Source of the DNA: Xiphydria camelus
Lineage: Eukaryota > Arthropoda > Insecta > Hymenoptera > Xiphydriidae
Direction: 5' to 3'
DNA: 64,000 bases
Assembly (NCBI GenBank): GCA_963678675.1
Contig: OY783197.1
Coordinates: 4,498,400-4,562,399 of the forward strand
Shown here: positions 42,001 through 51,866 of the stretch, one piece after another
Position numbering within the stretch: position 1 is the stretch's first letter
How the letters are laid out: each line of letters starts with the position of its first letter
Made by a program: the position numbers and the translations under genes
The notes under the pieces: generated by a model
The model's input: the letters and a program-made list of their open reading frames with translations, nothing else
The model's database searches: none
Told to the model about the DNA's origin: nothing

Positions 42001-43995
42001 CAAAATGCTTATTCTCTGAAGAAACAGCCTCCAAAGTTCGGTGCGTATCGAAGCAGTTCATTTACATAACTTTTTCTACCCGTTAAAACATGGCGCGACC
42101 TTACAATTTTTAATTGGGTAATTTTTACACCAAACAGAACCGAACACTGAGAACACGAATCTGTACTTAGGTCATTTTCACCAAAAATGTCATTTAGACA
42201 CTTTTGCTTCTGACCCCTTCAATTCAGATGCGGTGGCAAGAAAGAGAAAGTATCGAAATGCGTCGTATCATCGGCGAAAAACGAAGGAGCAAAACATCGT
42301 GTGTGGTTACACAGCAGGACAAACTGTTTTGTCGTTGGATATCGGCGACCTAAATGTTTAGTGCGAGGATCTAGGGGGGGAGCGCCGCGAAGCGGCGCGG
42401 GGGGTTGGCGAGCGTAGAGAGCAGGGGGCCAAGCCCCCTAGTAGTTACTATTGAAAACTATTGGCCAATCAATAGGGAAAGCTACCGTGAAATATTAAAT
42501 GTCACCTAGACGTCGGAAACTGTGATTCACCTTACATATCGCATTCTGCTCGTTCTCCAGCTTCACCACGGATGTCATGTAGCGTCGGGCATTCTCGCAG
42601 AGCTCCACGATTAAGTTCAGGATGCTCAGGTGGTCTGGTCGTAGACGGCGGTGGTTTGCGTGCCGCAGAGCGGCGGACGCGTGAACTGGGAATATAACGA
42701 AGAGGCGAGTGAAGAAGATTCCGAATGAAGGAAACGCACGGTATTACTCATACGCGTGATAAAGAACTTATATATCCATATAAAATCCTTTGGAAATCCT
42801 ATACAATTCTTTACGGAAATATGATGTATATTTGAAACCGCAATTCCAGATACCCACCCATTAAAAAATTGGAGAAGAATAAATTTAAATTTACTGAATT
42901 CTATCCGCATATGTAGAAAAAAATATAATCCCATAAAAATGAATGCCATTTTATTAGTAATTACCAAATTAGTAATTACCAACAAAATGGCGATTACATC
43001 AACCAATTGGCTATCAACAATAGAACGGCGTTCATCCTTATGGGATTTTACTTGTTCTTATACACATGCTTATAAAATTCCATAAATTCCGATTTATCCT
43101 TCTCAGATTTTAATGAGCTGGTATCTAGAATTGCTGTTTCAAATACACATAATGTTTCTATAAGGAATTGTGTGGGGTTCCTATAGGATTTTATATGCTT
43201 TTGACACAGCAATTCCAGATATCAACTAAAAAGTTTGTGAAGTATGAATAGAGATTAATTGGATTCTGTGTGTATCTGAGATGATAAATAGGGATTTAGC
43301 GAATTTTATATATGTATCCGCAAGAACAAGTAAAATCCCATAACGAAAATAAAGACGTATACGTCGTTCTATTCGTACTAATTACTAATAGAATGTTACA
43401 AGATTTGATTTGTTTCTACAGATACACAGAATCCAATACATTCCTATTCATCCCTCTCAGATTTGTATTAATGGGTATCCGGAGAATTGCTGTGTCAAAA
43501 GTACACCTAATTCTTATGTGAATTCTACCGGATATTTACAAATTTTCTATGAGAATCTATGATATTTTTCCGAAGTATGACCGAAATAATTATCAATCCG
43601 GGTGAAAAGAACTATGATCGACGATAGTTTGGACGGTGATTAGTAACGCTTGATCGCGTTGTACGATACAAATCCGATACCTTACCTCCCGTTAAAGTGA
43701 TGCCGAATACAGCGTCCACGTTCATCTGCTCGGGTCTTTGAACCATATAATTGACGACCTTCAGAAGAGCGACCACTTTGCGGTCTGCGGAAGAGAGATA
43801 CCACGCGTTTGTGCGTTCGTGAGGAGCTCTCGACGCGTTCACGAATTTAAAATGGAATTTATATAAGACGAGAACGGAAACGGAGCGATCCTCACCGAAA
43901 TCTTCAAGAGCGGAAGAGCTGCGATCGGCTGGACACCTACCCACGCCAACAACGAGGACCATCGTCAAGACGCCCGGAAGCTTCCGTATGCCCAT
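36086..43995 (-). CDS. C16orf89-like secreted protein (DUF4735), complete
   Basis: Seven exons in order: 43995-43896, 43784-43686, 42685-42536, 39096-38798, 37466-37331, 37268-37166, 36224-36086 (TGA); 1,026 coding bases, 341 residues. All six junctions keep frame. Exon 1 supplies a signal peptide (MGIRKLPGVLTMVLVVGVG). Family features follow: PEQMNVDAVFGI, GLTAEEALRMIYQGTPQEAE with ESDRCLAEL, GFCRVSDACARMLLR, YPLAHRMLYVR, AILQDLIDIEATGFPAMSRD, CGMEGYLDFANDHYADLVLS with WPNSAGCF, and GCDNHATALGAASLALLIRQ at the end. The human homologue is a secreted, thyroid-enriched protein of unclear function; insect members are uncharacterised. Exon 6 uses the acceptor GATTCGCAG, giving a 62-bp intron. The first 13 bp upstream of exon 4 are all that remain between its acceptor and a PAL4 element. 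Introns 3 and 4 are the large ones. Confidence 0.9.
36270..36835. mobile_element. PAL7 AT-rich foldback
   Basis: GATGGAAAAATTTCTG at the left and AGAAATTTTTCCATCAGAG at the right. The interior TCAGAGAAAGTC-type arms match 32585-33010 and 45645-46060. It lies in the last intron of the C16orf89-like gene. Confidence 0.65.
36836..37125. mobile_element. PAL8 AT-rich repeat, partial
   Basis: CATATAAAATCCTTTAGAAATCCC and AATACCCGCCCATTAAAATCTG recur at 42780-42865. The right side carries GTATGGGATTCCTATCAG, as at 43170. Confidence 0.5.
37500..38731. repeat. PAL8-type copy then TATA-rich repeats in intron 4
   Basis: To about 37870 the PAL8 motifs are seen (GAGAGGGATGTATAGGAATG, GGAATTGCTGAGTCAAAAG). 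From 38200 to 38530 there are many diverged ATATAATCATATAT units in both orientations. The rest is AT-rich without a gene. Confidence 0.5.
39110..39318. mobile_element. PAL4 MITE next to a splice acceptor
   Basis: CCCAAGCAACAAACTTTAGTC to GATTAAAGTGTGTTACTTGGG, full palindrome. On the gene strand it ends 13 bp before exon 4 of the C16orf89-like gene. Confidence 0.9.
39319..39428. mobile_element. PAL3 MITE joined to PAL4
   Basis: CAAGAGAGAAATGCTGAGTC to TTGCCATTTCTCCTTGG, directly after the PAL4. A second, partial PAL3 (CCAAATCCAATGATGTCAC to CCATTTCTCCTTGGG) occupies 39433-39521. Confidence 0.8.
39522..40109. other. Mixed sequence in intron 3, no gene recognised
   Basis: Moderately GC-rich sequence with overlapping frames on both strands at 39606-40068, no family resemblance. 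Confidence 0.4.
40711..41127. mobile_element. TGTGGCGA-ended element, copy 2
   Basis: TGTGGCGAAC and GGGTCGCCACA ends, with ACCA on both sides (40707-40710 and 41128-41131). The body matches 9429-9676. It interrupts the transposase reading frame at CCCGTTT|ACCAGATTTG. Confidence 0.9.
40812..40945. mobile_element. CCGGGTCTTCACTGCGCG-ended MITE
   Basis: CCGGGTCTTCACTGCGCGAA at the left and TTCGCGCAGTGAAGACCCGG at the right, a (CT)n tract inside, TTA-like sequence at both edges. It is absent from the related copy at 9429-9676, which reads CTGACTTACAATTAGACG there. Confidence 0.9.
41445..41730. other. Intron sequence, no gene recognised
   Basis: Includes a CACACAGCCG-like GC patch (41460-41600) and overlapping short frames on both strands. 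Confidence 0.4.
41731..41948. mobile_element. Foldback element, intact copy
   Basis: ACACCCGTGCTCACGGAATC with TGTCGCTGGTGAC at the left and its complement GTCACCAGCGACAGATTCCG with TGAGCACGGGTGTAC at the right; arms continue through TTTTTAAACGTACTAACCA. Confidence 0.85.
41968..42228. mobile_element. Foldback element with TGAAGGGGTCAAAAGC ends
   Basis: TGAAGGGGTCAAAAGCAAAAG with TGCCTAAG at the left and CACTTTTGCTTCTGACCCCTTCA at the right, about 260 bp. Confidence 0.8.
42370..42445. repeat. GC-rich hairpin repeat, possible Helitron-like 3' end
   Basis: GCGCCGCGAAGCGGCGCG forms one hairpin and GGGGGCCAAGCCCCC another, followed at once by TAGT. A hairpin next to CTAG-T recalls Helitron ends, but no 5' end or Rep/helicase was seen. 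Confidence 0.3.
42770..43600. mobile_element. PAL8 AT-rich foldback
   Basis: Inverted AT-rich arms: CATATAAAATCCTTTGGAAATCC, AATTCCAGATACCCACCCATT, CAATTGGCTATCAACAATAG and complements such as TAATGGGTATCCGGAGAATTGC (43469). It lies in intron 2 of the C16orf89-like gene; a related piece is at 44320-44600. Confidence 0.55.
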
Positions 43996-45332
43996 GCCGA
44001 CGGCGCTATCGCATCTGAAAAACTAACAACTCGAGATCCGAGCCGAACATATATACTCCCGCACAGGCAGGCGATCTAGCTCGTCACGTCCGGATATAAT
44101 AAATTAAGCGAGCGACCGAGACGAAGTCCGAGAGCTTTCGCGGGCATGGAAGACTCGACGGGGGAAGTTCACCTAACGCTGAGAAATCACGAAGGAGCCG
44201 AGATGCACTTCGCGAAGCGGAATCTCGGGAGTGCCGGATTACCCTTGGCTTACCGCCGGCTTCGTGGTGAAATTAAATTGTCTTCGTAACGAAAACAAAT
44301 CTTTTCCCCGGATGTAGGTAGGTATATCCGCAAGAACAAATAAAATCCCATAAACAAAATGAAGACTCGTACACGCCATTTAATTCGTAATTATAATTAC
44401 TAATAGAATGTTACAAGATTTTATTTGTTTTTACAGAAGCACATAGAATCCGGTACATTCATATTCGTCCCTCTCAGATCTTTATTAGTATAGGTGTCCA
44501 AAATTGCTGTTTCAAAAAGACAGTAAATTCCCTTGGGTATTCTATGGATTTTTTACAAGTTTTCCATGAAAATCTATGAGAATCTATGATGTTTTTTTTT
44601 CAGTAGAGATACGCATTTACAACTCATGTTCGCAGTGAATATGAGCAAAAATGCGAATAGTTGCTTAAGGTACGTTTGGTGGACTACAAAAAATTGTACA
44701 GTAAACGCAGCAATATTTATGTGGCTGTCGCGGCAATAAATTCCAAACATATTTCTCACCATAAATCATTATGCAGGCATATGTTCATTTCCGGAACGTC
44801 GAGTTTTGGTTACGTATTTTACCGTTACAATGTTCTTTATTTTTCGGCAGATTCGTATATTTGATATCAGTGTAAATGATACGGGGTAATGCGCTTTATA
44901 CTTTGGATTAAATAGGTGCCGCAGTTGCCGTCCGTAGGCGCGGTATTGAAGATTCCAACTGCGCCTAACGGGAGGCAACCACGAAACTCGCCAACCGCGA
45001 CATATACAAGGCGTATCACCTCGTTATATTAAATGAACTCACAGTCACAGAAATCACTCTTTGATTTCTGTGTCACAATGACGAGCGTTAATCGCCATTA
45101 CGGCGCATTCAAGAGTAATCTCAAATTAATATGAGTATCATAAATACGTATTTCTCTCGTGAATAGCGATTAATATATCTCTCCTTCTTGATTACAAATA
45201 GTCGAGTGAATCGGAATACAAATAAGAATCAGATATCGGGTTAATCCTACAAGAATCGCAGAATGTCCGTTATAAATTTGAAGTCGTAGTACTTTCATCC
45301 TTCTCGAATTCGAGTATCCGCCCGCTTCTGAG
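43996..45332. other. Spacer between two minus-strand genes with PAL8 and hairpin elements
   Basis: 43996-44290 should contain the promoter of the C16orf89-like gene (GC-rich, no placed TATA box). 44320-44600 is a PAL8 piece. 44878-45025 is a hairpin MITE (ATACGGGGTAATGCGCTTTAT to AAGGCGTATCACCTCG). The rest is AT-rich. Confidence 0.5.
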
Positions 45333-46566
45333 TTACATGCAGTCGGGGTGGAAGGGGTTCAGGTAAGTACCGGAAACGCAACCCTTCGCACCGCGGCCCA
45401 GCTCGATGCAACGTCCGACCTTCCGCTTCGTCTAAAAGTTTCACTCTAGTTACGTGTACGTGCGTATAAAATCGACAGCCGAAAAATGTCCGCTTACGTT
45501 ATTCTGCCGTGCTAAGCACGAAGGGGATCACTTACATTTCAAACATGGCGTAAAAGTGTGCTTCAAAATGTTCAGGATGAAATATTTAAACGACCTTGAA
45601 GAAACAATTCCTGAGATATTTTGATTTTTTTTCTGACTTGTGCTATAGTAATTGGGACATTTTCAGGGAAGCATCAGTTTTTCAGAGAAAGTCAGAGAAA
45701 TATCTGAAAATATTCATTTTTCTTTCATGTATAAAGGCTTTTCTAAACAAATTTTGACAGACTCAGACGAACATCTAAGAAAGTCCGTAAAATTTCTGGC
45801 AAACTCAAATTCAGTTATGTTTTTTGAAAGTTTATAATTTCTTTAAAAATTCATAGACATTTTCTCAGTCTTTATTAGACTCTATCAGAAAAGCTTTTGT
45901 GCATGAAAGAAAAATGTATATTCTCTTGGACATATCTGACTTTCTTTGACAGATACTGACACTTCCTTAAAAATATCTGAAAATGTTTTGATTACGAGAA
46001 AAAAAGCCAGAAAGAGTCAGAGATTTTCAGAAATTTGTTACAGAAATTTTTCCCTCGGGGGAAGGAGAAATGGTTAAACAATTCTAAATAAAAACTGGTA
46101 TATTCTGGCATTTCTCTTTCTCCTAAGTTTCGCCTTCTTTATAATTTCGAGGCATATTTTTGCACTGTTTTTGAAATATCAATTACCCCCCTTTGCGCTT
46201 ATTTGAGTGCATCACGTGAAATCGTGATGTGATCGACGATCGCTTACCACTTGGAATTCGACATGACAGGGAGACCCGGTACCATGGTCAATCGGCGGCT
46301 CTTGCAGGGAATTGGTCTGAAAGTAAATTACAATCAACGCGAGAGTTCAACAAAAGGTGGAGATTACGGAAGCTGACTTTGATAAACGCGTTCGTTCTTC
46401 GACTTGCCATTATCGAAGCGCGAGCCACGGGTAGCAAGGACTCCTCGACGTCGTTCAGCAATTCGGCGATTCCGGCTGACGCCTCAGAATTGATCGTGGC
46501 TAAGAGCACGAGCGCCAGAAGGAGATGGAATACCTTGGAGGCCCTAAAAGGACCGAAATAGTCCAT
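45333..46566 (-). CDS. Small secreted protein with four mature cysteines, unrecognised
   Basis: Three exons: 46566-46408, 46316-46248, 45431-45333 (TAA), 108 residues. The N-terminus is a signal peptide (VFHLLLALVLLATINSEASA). The mature part starts GIAELLNDVEESLLPVARAS. The C-terminal half has four Cys: HGTGSPCHVEF, VGRCIELG, AKGCVSGTY and NPFHPDCM at the very end. Intron 1 seems to start with GC (ATAATG|GCAAGTCG) and ends CTTTCAG; intron 2 is GTAAGC...TTTTAG. Both junctions are phase 0. A TKRK basic stretch begins exon 3 and could be a processing site. It may be a signalling or other extracellular protein; I cannot place it in a family. A PAL7 element sits in intron 2. Confidence 0.7.
45645..46060. 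mobile_element. PAL7 AT-rich foldback in intron 2
   Basis: CAGAGAAAGTCAGAGAAATATC and CATTTTTCTTTCATG at the left, CATGAAAGAAAAATG and CTGACTTTCTTTGACAG at the right; similar to 32585 and 36270. Confidence 0.6.
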
Positions 46567-47929
46567 CCGTAAATATACTCCAGTTGAGAGCTTCGCGCAA
46601 ACGTATTTGGCGCGAAACTCTACAGAGTTTCTTGATTTTGAATTTTATACAGTACGGCTTCCGTCGATGTCGCTACTGTTCCAAATACGATATCAATGGA
46701 GCGAAAATCTTTTATCGCAAAAGCTCTATTCGATACGGAGAGGCTACAGAATTTACGTAAAAAATGCAAGGCGATATGTTTAGTATATTTCACGGTAAAT
46801 GACTTTCGCGAGCGCCAATGGAAGGCAACCAGTAAGTCTTTCAGTATCTGCCGGTTGCCTTCTATTAGGCGCAGTTCGTTTGTACCAATGGTTGCCTTTC
46901 ACCAGGCGCACGGTTCGAATCTCATGTCCTACTAATGTTGAATTCGTTTATTTCAGAATATAAAGCGTATCATATCCTGTAACGTTGATGAGTCTCGATG
47001 AATCTCTTATGAAATTAAATGAACAACTTTTGTAGGAAATTATCGATCGATTGCGCTCTCTGTACATTAGACAACGATGACGACAACGTCGATACAGCCG
47101 ATATTGTGCGAGATAAAATAAAAAGATCTTATTTACATCAGATTACATTACAATTAAATGATGAGAGGCTCACATTGTTCTCAGAATGCCTGGAGTAGCT
47201 GAACAACCGCAGGAAGGCGACTATAGATAACTGACACTCGAATGATATTTTCCGCCGACTTTATACAACGGCAAGGGAAGCCAAACGATCTCTCCTTCTT
47301 CCCCTTTTCCATTAATCGAAGCGGTAGCTCCCTTCGCCGTAATTGCTAGCACCGAGCGGGGAGCAATTTTTATCATTTCCGCGGAATCCGTAAATAACGG
47401 TACCGCAAATTACCTCCAGCATCGAAAAGGTTTCTTCGGACGAAGCAACCCCCGGTGAGGATCGAGGCGATATCAATCAATTCGTGCCACTTGACGATCT
47501 CGGAATCTGTTACAGTTGCAGTTTTCCGTCCGTCTTATGAAGCAGCTGCTATATTTTTACAGTAAATCAGGAGTTTCAAAGAAATGTGAGATGAACGTAG
47601 CAGCGACAATGCAAAACATTTCGCTCGTGAAAATATTAATCGAATCGCGTTCCAGTCTAGCCTACCCTAAGAGGGTACAAATTCATGGTGATGCTCGACG
47701 CTTACTTTCGGCGTCAAACAGGTCACGGGGCCAAGATAATATTTAGCGAAATTAATTTCTGACAATTTGCACCATCACTTAAATAATGAAATGTACGTAA
47801 AAATTGCTTGTTTACGAATAATATTGATCTTCGCGTGACCTATTTGAAGCTTAATATAAGCGTCGAGCGTCCCTTCCCGAAAATAACTAGAAGATTCGTT
47901 GTAGGATCTTGCAAGAATATTATAAGGGG
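46567..47929. other. Intergenic sequence, no gene recognised
   Basis: Holds a decayed copy of the GATGCGCTTTAT hairpin family (46770-46990) and unique sequence. The frame at 47516-47746 has no family resemblance. Confidence 0.4.
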
Positions 47930-48780
47930 TCATATCCATAACTTACGTAAGACATTTTTTGCCTCTTTTTGACCCCCCCCCCCCCCCCTCCGCCAAGTGT
48001 AAGATACTGTAAGATTCCAGATGCCCCCCCCCCCCCCCTAAATCTTACATAAGACGTAACTTTTTTTAAGTCATTCTTGAACTTGCCGTTTATACTGCTT
48101 TCAAATATCAGATGAATATTAGGAAAAGATTGACTATATTTCGAGATGGTCCTGCTAAACAATGGTATCATACATAGTCAGAACGAGGATGCTGTACATA
48201 GGAGCTGTTTAAATAGACCCTGTCTCTAATCGTGTATCAACAGCGTCTTTTATCCGAATGGAAGCCCAACACGATTGATGTAAAGTTTATAGTCTACTAC
48301 GGTATATTTCTTTATGCACTTCATCCTCGTTCTAACTCTTCGTATCAACGGAAAACATTAGACAACATATATTCACTCAGTTCAAGTAACTTCATTTTTA
48401 AACTTCGTTTAATAAAATATATCCTCAGTAGAGACGTCCTGCTCTTCAACCCACTCGACGTCCTCCACTCCCGTTTCACTATCTCGGAAGATGCGCATAA
48501 GCTCCCGATCACGACCCAATGCCACTCGTGCAGATCGCCTCCTCTGCTTGATCCTGGGTTTTGCACATTCTTTTGTCTATTGTTACTGCTTTATTTGATG
48601 CAACGTACAGCGCTTCTTTGAATCTATATTGAGTGATTTGATAGCATTTTTGGCTAGGAATTTCTCAGGCAAGATGAGGTCTAGACCCCCCCCCCCCCCC
48701 CCCCCGCCCCATTGTAAGACACCCCCCCCCCCTCAAATATATGGATGGCCCCTAAGATCGTACTAGACCAATGAAAGAAT
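47930..48780. repeat. Region with four long poly-C runs
   Basis: C runs of 16 (47973-47988), 15 (48024-48038), 20 (48686-48705) and 12 (48722-48733), embedded in GTAAGAT/ATCTTAC-like repeats. Between them (48232-48621) is a frame open on both strands. A minus-strand reading RRRSARVALGRDRELMRIFR with EDVEWVEEQDVSTED is protein-like, but no start, splice or family was found. Confidence 0.6.
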
Positions 48781-49986
48781 CTTGTAAGATCATACAAAGG
48801 TAATGCAAGAACCTGTCAGAATCCTGTGACTTGCATTAGCAACGGTTATGAATTCGGTTATGCAAGATCGTACAGGGTAATATTAGATTTCTACAAGAGG
48901 CTTGCACGATGACTAGTAACTCTAACTCAGTCCTTTCAATATCATATACAGGATCCCTGTAAGAAATTGATAATCATCCGAGGCACTTGATTGGATCTTG
49001 TAAAATTTTCCTACGAAAATGCTACTTATTATATTTTTATGTGACTTCCTGTAAGCACAGTCACACTGTGAGTTCTCGTACGAATTCTTCATGCGTGATC
49101 CTGTGTCTTCCTGTTCCAATTCTCTAGAAGAATTTTTCTTGAATGATCACGCAAGTTCCTACGTACATTTTCTCTTGCAGGAATTTTCAGGAAGAATACT
49201 GTTCCGTCACACGGTCGACGGGGCCTAGACCATTCCGTTTGGTTCGCGCTACGTCAACCGTTCTTAGGTTACCGGAGCCTCGCGGGAGAGTCCGGGCACC
49301 CCCTCTACCCCTTGCAATACCAGGGAAAGTGAACGCCGGCCGTAAATCCAGCACTTTAAGACGCACTTGCCAAGGCGTCTTGTGATTGCGGTCGCGCGTG
49401 CTACTGACCCGGTGCAAGGAACGCGGTCAGTCCTGCCGGACCCAAGCAACCTGATCTATTCCGATACGAGGGAGTGATCGATCCTGCAGGACAGAGGCCT
49501 CATTGATCCGCGGGTATACGTTTTATTGCCCACGTGCACCGTTGCCCTTCTGACTCTCTCGCGACCCTTCCCTCCCACGGGAACCGACTTCTCGACCCGT
49601 GGGAATCCTAGTTTAGCCTATACGACGAGATGCATAAAATCTCGGTCTCGATGCGTCCGGGATCAGTTGTAACCAACCAACCGCACGGTAACTACCTCTC
49701 GCAGTCGTCGAGGCCAACAAGGTCTTATCCGCCGAGAGTGTATCGTAACTGACCATCAAGGTCCTATCTGACGAAACTGTATTTTTTGGGAGTTAAATAT
49801 ATTTATTGTTACCTCAAGTGCAGTGTAATCACTTTCCAACAAGCCGAAAGGTTGAGACGATATCTTTCGGTAGTCCCGGACAATCGGCCGCATCGCCTAT
49901 GGCGATCTCGGGCCTTACAACCCCGAGAAGGTTCGAACTATAGAAAAACCGCGCGGCGACCGGACAAATACCATGAATTTGTACCC
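48781..49986. other. Repeat-like sequence; possible LTR fragment
   Basis: 48781-49190 holds AGATC/TGCAAG short repeats. 49199-49980 is GC-rich and has an LTR-like character (CAATCGGCCGCATCGCC, GGAGTTAAATATATTTATTG), but no paired LTR, primer site or gag/pol was found, so the call is weak. Confidence 0.25.
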
Positions 49987-50529
49987 TCCCAAATAACACG
50001 TCTGTCCTAAAGGCATCTAAAGACGTTTACTTTGAGATTCCGCAAAGATGAGTATTTGGAGTCACCGAAAAGACGTCTACTTTGGGCACCTCAACGGACG
50101 TCCCAAAAGAGTCACCAGGAAAGAAACTTCAATCACTAGTATCTCATTACCAATAAGATTTGGCTCGTATTTGAATAATACTTTTTTGAAGATTACGTTT
50201 TTATCTACAATAAAATCTTACATCGATGTAGACCAAAAGCTTATAAATAATGAGATAATAGTAATTAAAGTTTCTTTCTTAGCGAGTAAGTTTAGTCTCA
50301 CGTGGTATCTTTTTCACCTGTCTAAAAGATAACTTCTAGCCGTGACTAAATAGTATGTAAGATGCCTTTTAGACGTCCCAAAGGAGTTGTCTAAAAAACA
50401 ACTTACGGACATACCAGAGACGTCTAAAATTCGGGACATTAGACACGACTTGCAGTACGCTAAAAGATATTTGTGACTCTTTGGGGACATTTTTTCGGCA
50501 AGTTTCGGACGACTGTATGTTTATTTGGG
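49987..50529. mobile_element. CCCAAATAACA-ended TIR element
   Basis: CCCAAATAACACGTCTGTCC at the left and GGACGACTGTATGTTTATTT then GGG at the right, with GACGTCT/AGACGTC motifs repeated inside. The CCCAA start recalls PAL3 and PAL4. Confidence 0.7.
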
Positions 50530-50654
50530 CTAACGTGAGACGAAGTAATCGCGATGTAAGAACATCACATTCCTACATCGAAACGAGCAGCACTCTCCGA
50601 ACTCTTGGAATAAAATTTGATATAATTAACGTTCCAAAAATGCCCTAATCTCCG

Positions 50655-50864
50655 TTACAAATTCGCATGATTCTCGTCGTTCCTATTGACAACAGGATCG
50701 ACGTCGATCTCCAGCTGCATCCTGATGTCCATCACCACGAACGCGACGATGATCAGTATCGGCAGCCGGAAGCGAGAACGCCAGCCGAGGCGCAGCATGA
50801 AGATGAGCGCGCGGTGCAGCATCCCTCCGCTGCCGAAAAATATCGACGTTGTGATCTTACCCAT
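50655..50864 (-). CDS. Possible first exon of a type II membrane protein
   Basis: The frame reads a short cytosolic leader (MLRLGWRSRFR), one strong hydrophobic span (LPILIIVAFVVM) and DIRMQLEIDVDPVVNRNDEN, then stop. This is the layout of a Golgi glycosyltransferase-type signal anchor. CpG-rich codon use resembles the real exons nearby. No downstream exon or good donor was found, so it may be a gene fragment or an exon whose partners lie beyond what I could detect. Confidence 0.35.
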   Translation of the reverse strand: MGKITTSIFFGSGGMLHRALIFMLRLGWRSRFRLPILIIVAFVVMDIRMQLEIDVDPVVNRNDENHANL

Positions 50865-51866
50865 CGCTCTGAAACTGAACGCTCGAACAGTCCGTGAAAT
50901 TGCTTGGCGCTCGGGAAATCTAACCTAACCTCTCGAGCACGCTCATCGAGTCGACGGAAACGCGCTTCGAGGACTCAGGATAGCGGGATGAAGCGTCGTG
51001 ACACTCACCCGACTTTCTCGGCTGCGGCAAAGGGAGATTCAGAAACGCTCAAAGTTTTTGGACGGCATTTCGCTCGCTTCGGACGAGCGGCGGCTCGTGA
51101 CGACGCGCGAACATAACAGATATGGTTGAAATGCTGGGAAACTGTGGCACTGAAGAGTCGTTGGGATGAGTTAAAGAGAAATATGTACGTTTTGTGAATA
51201 TTTTGCGGAGCACATGCCTTTTTGTTGTTATTTACAGATAAGTGGAATAAGGAGTGGGAAAGGGTAGAATGCTCTCGATCAATCAGGTTACTGCTTTAGT
51301 GAAATGTATACGGTAAAGGAGTGACGGGATTGGTGGGGAGCGTTGATCGGGAATGTAATATTTAGTGGAATAGTGTAGATTAAATATTTTATTAGCTTAA
51401 GTAATGTTAATTTATTTCGATATGTATTTTTGACTTAAGAAAATATACAATCTGTTAAGAAAATATTAAGCCAAGAAAGTATTTTGTTGGGATAACTGAT
51501 TATTATCTGAACTAATGAAATATTTAACCGTGACTATTCATATTTTTTAAGAAAATATTTTACTTAAGAGAAAAAAGAATTTGGCGGGGTAAATTAATAT
51601 TACTTGAGCTAATAAGAGAGATATTTAAATGCGACTATTTATAAGTGTTTAGTTGATTTTACTGAATTTTTCTGGATTGAATATTAAAAAATAAGCAAAT
51701 AATTGCAATGATTATTTTGAGCTCGTTCGGCGCCTCAGATTTATAATTCAGGATGGGAAGGTGCATACGAGACAACTGCAGCTAAAATTTACGCGATTTA
51801 TTTGACTAATTCTAATAAACTTATAGTACTTTTCAAAATGCTTTGGAACGCGCGACCAACAAACAT
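50865..51866. other. Spacer downstream of mRpL12, with PAL6-like repeat
   Basis: Contains AAGAAAATATACAATCTGTTAAG and ATTTAACCGTGAC-type PAL6 motifs at 51370-51660. No gene was recognised. Confidence 0.45.
51797..51802 (-). terminator. Candidate mRpL12 poly(A) signal
   Basis: AATAAA on the minus strand, 65 bp beyond the stop codon at 51867. Confidence 0.6.

Noticed and set aside
46905..46925. GGTTCGAATC resembling a tRNA B box
   Set aside because: No A box, no cloverleaf and no acceptor stem around it.
48232..48621. Open frames on both strands between poly-C runs
   Set aside because: Overlapping, no start or splice context; protein-like words on the minus strand were not enough for a call.
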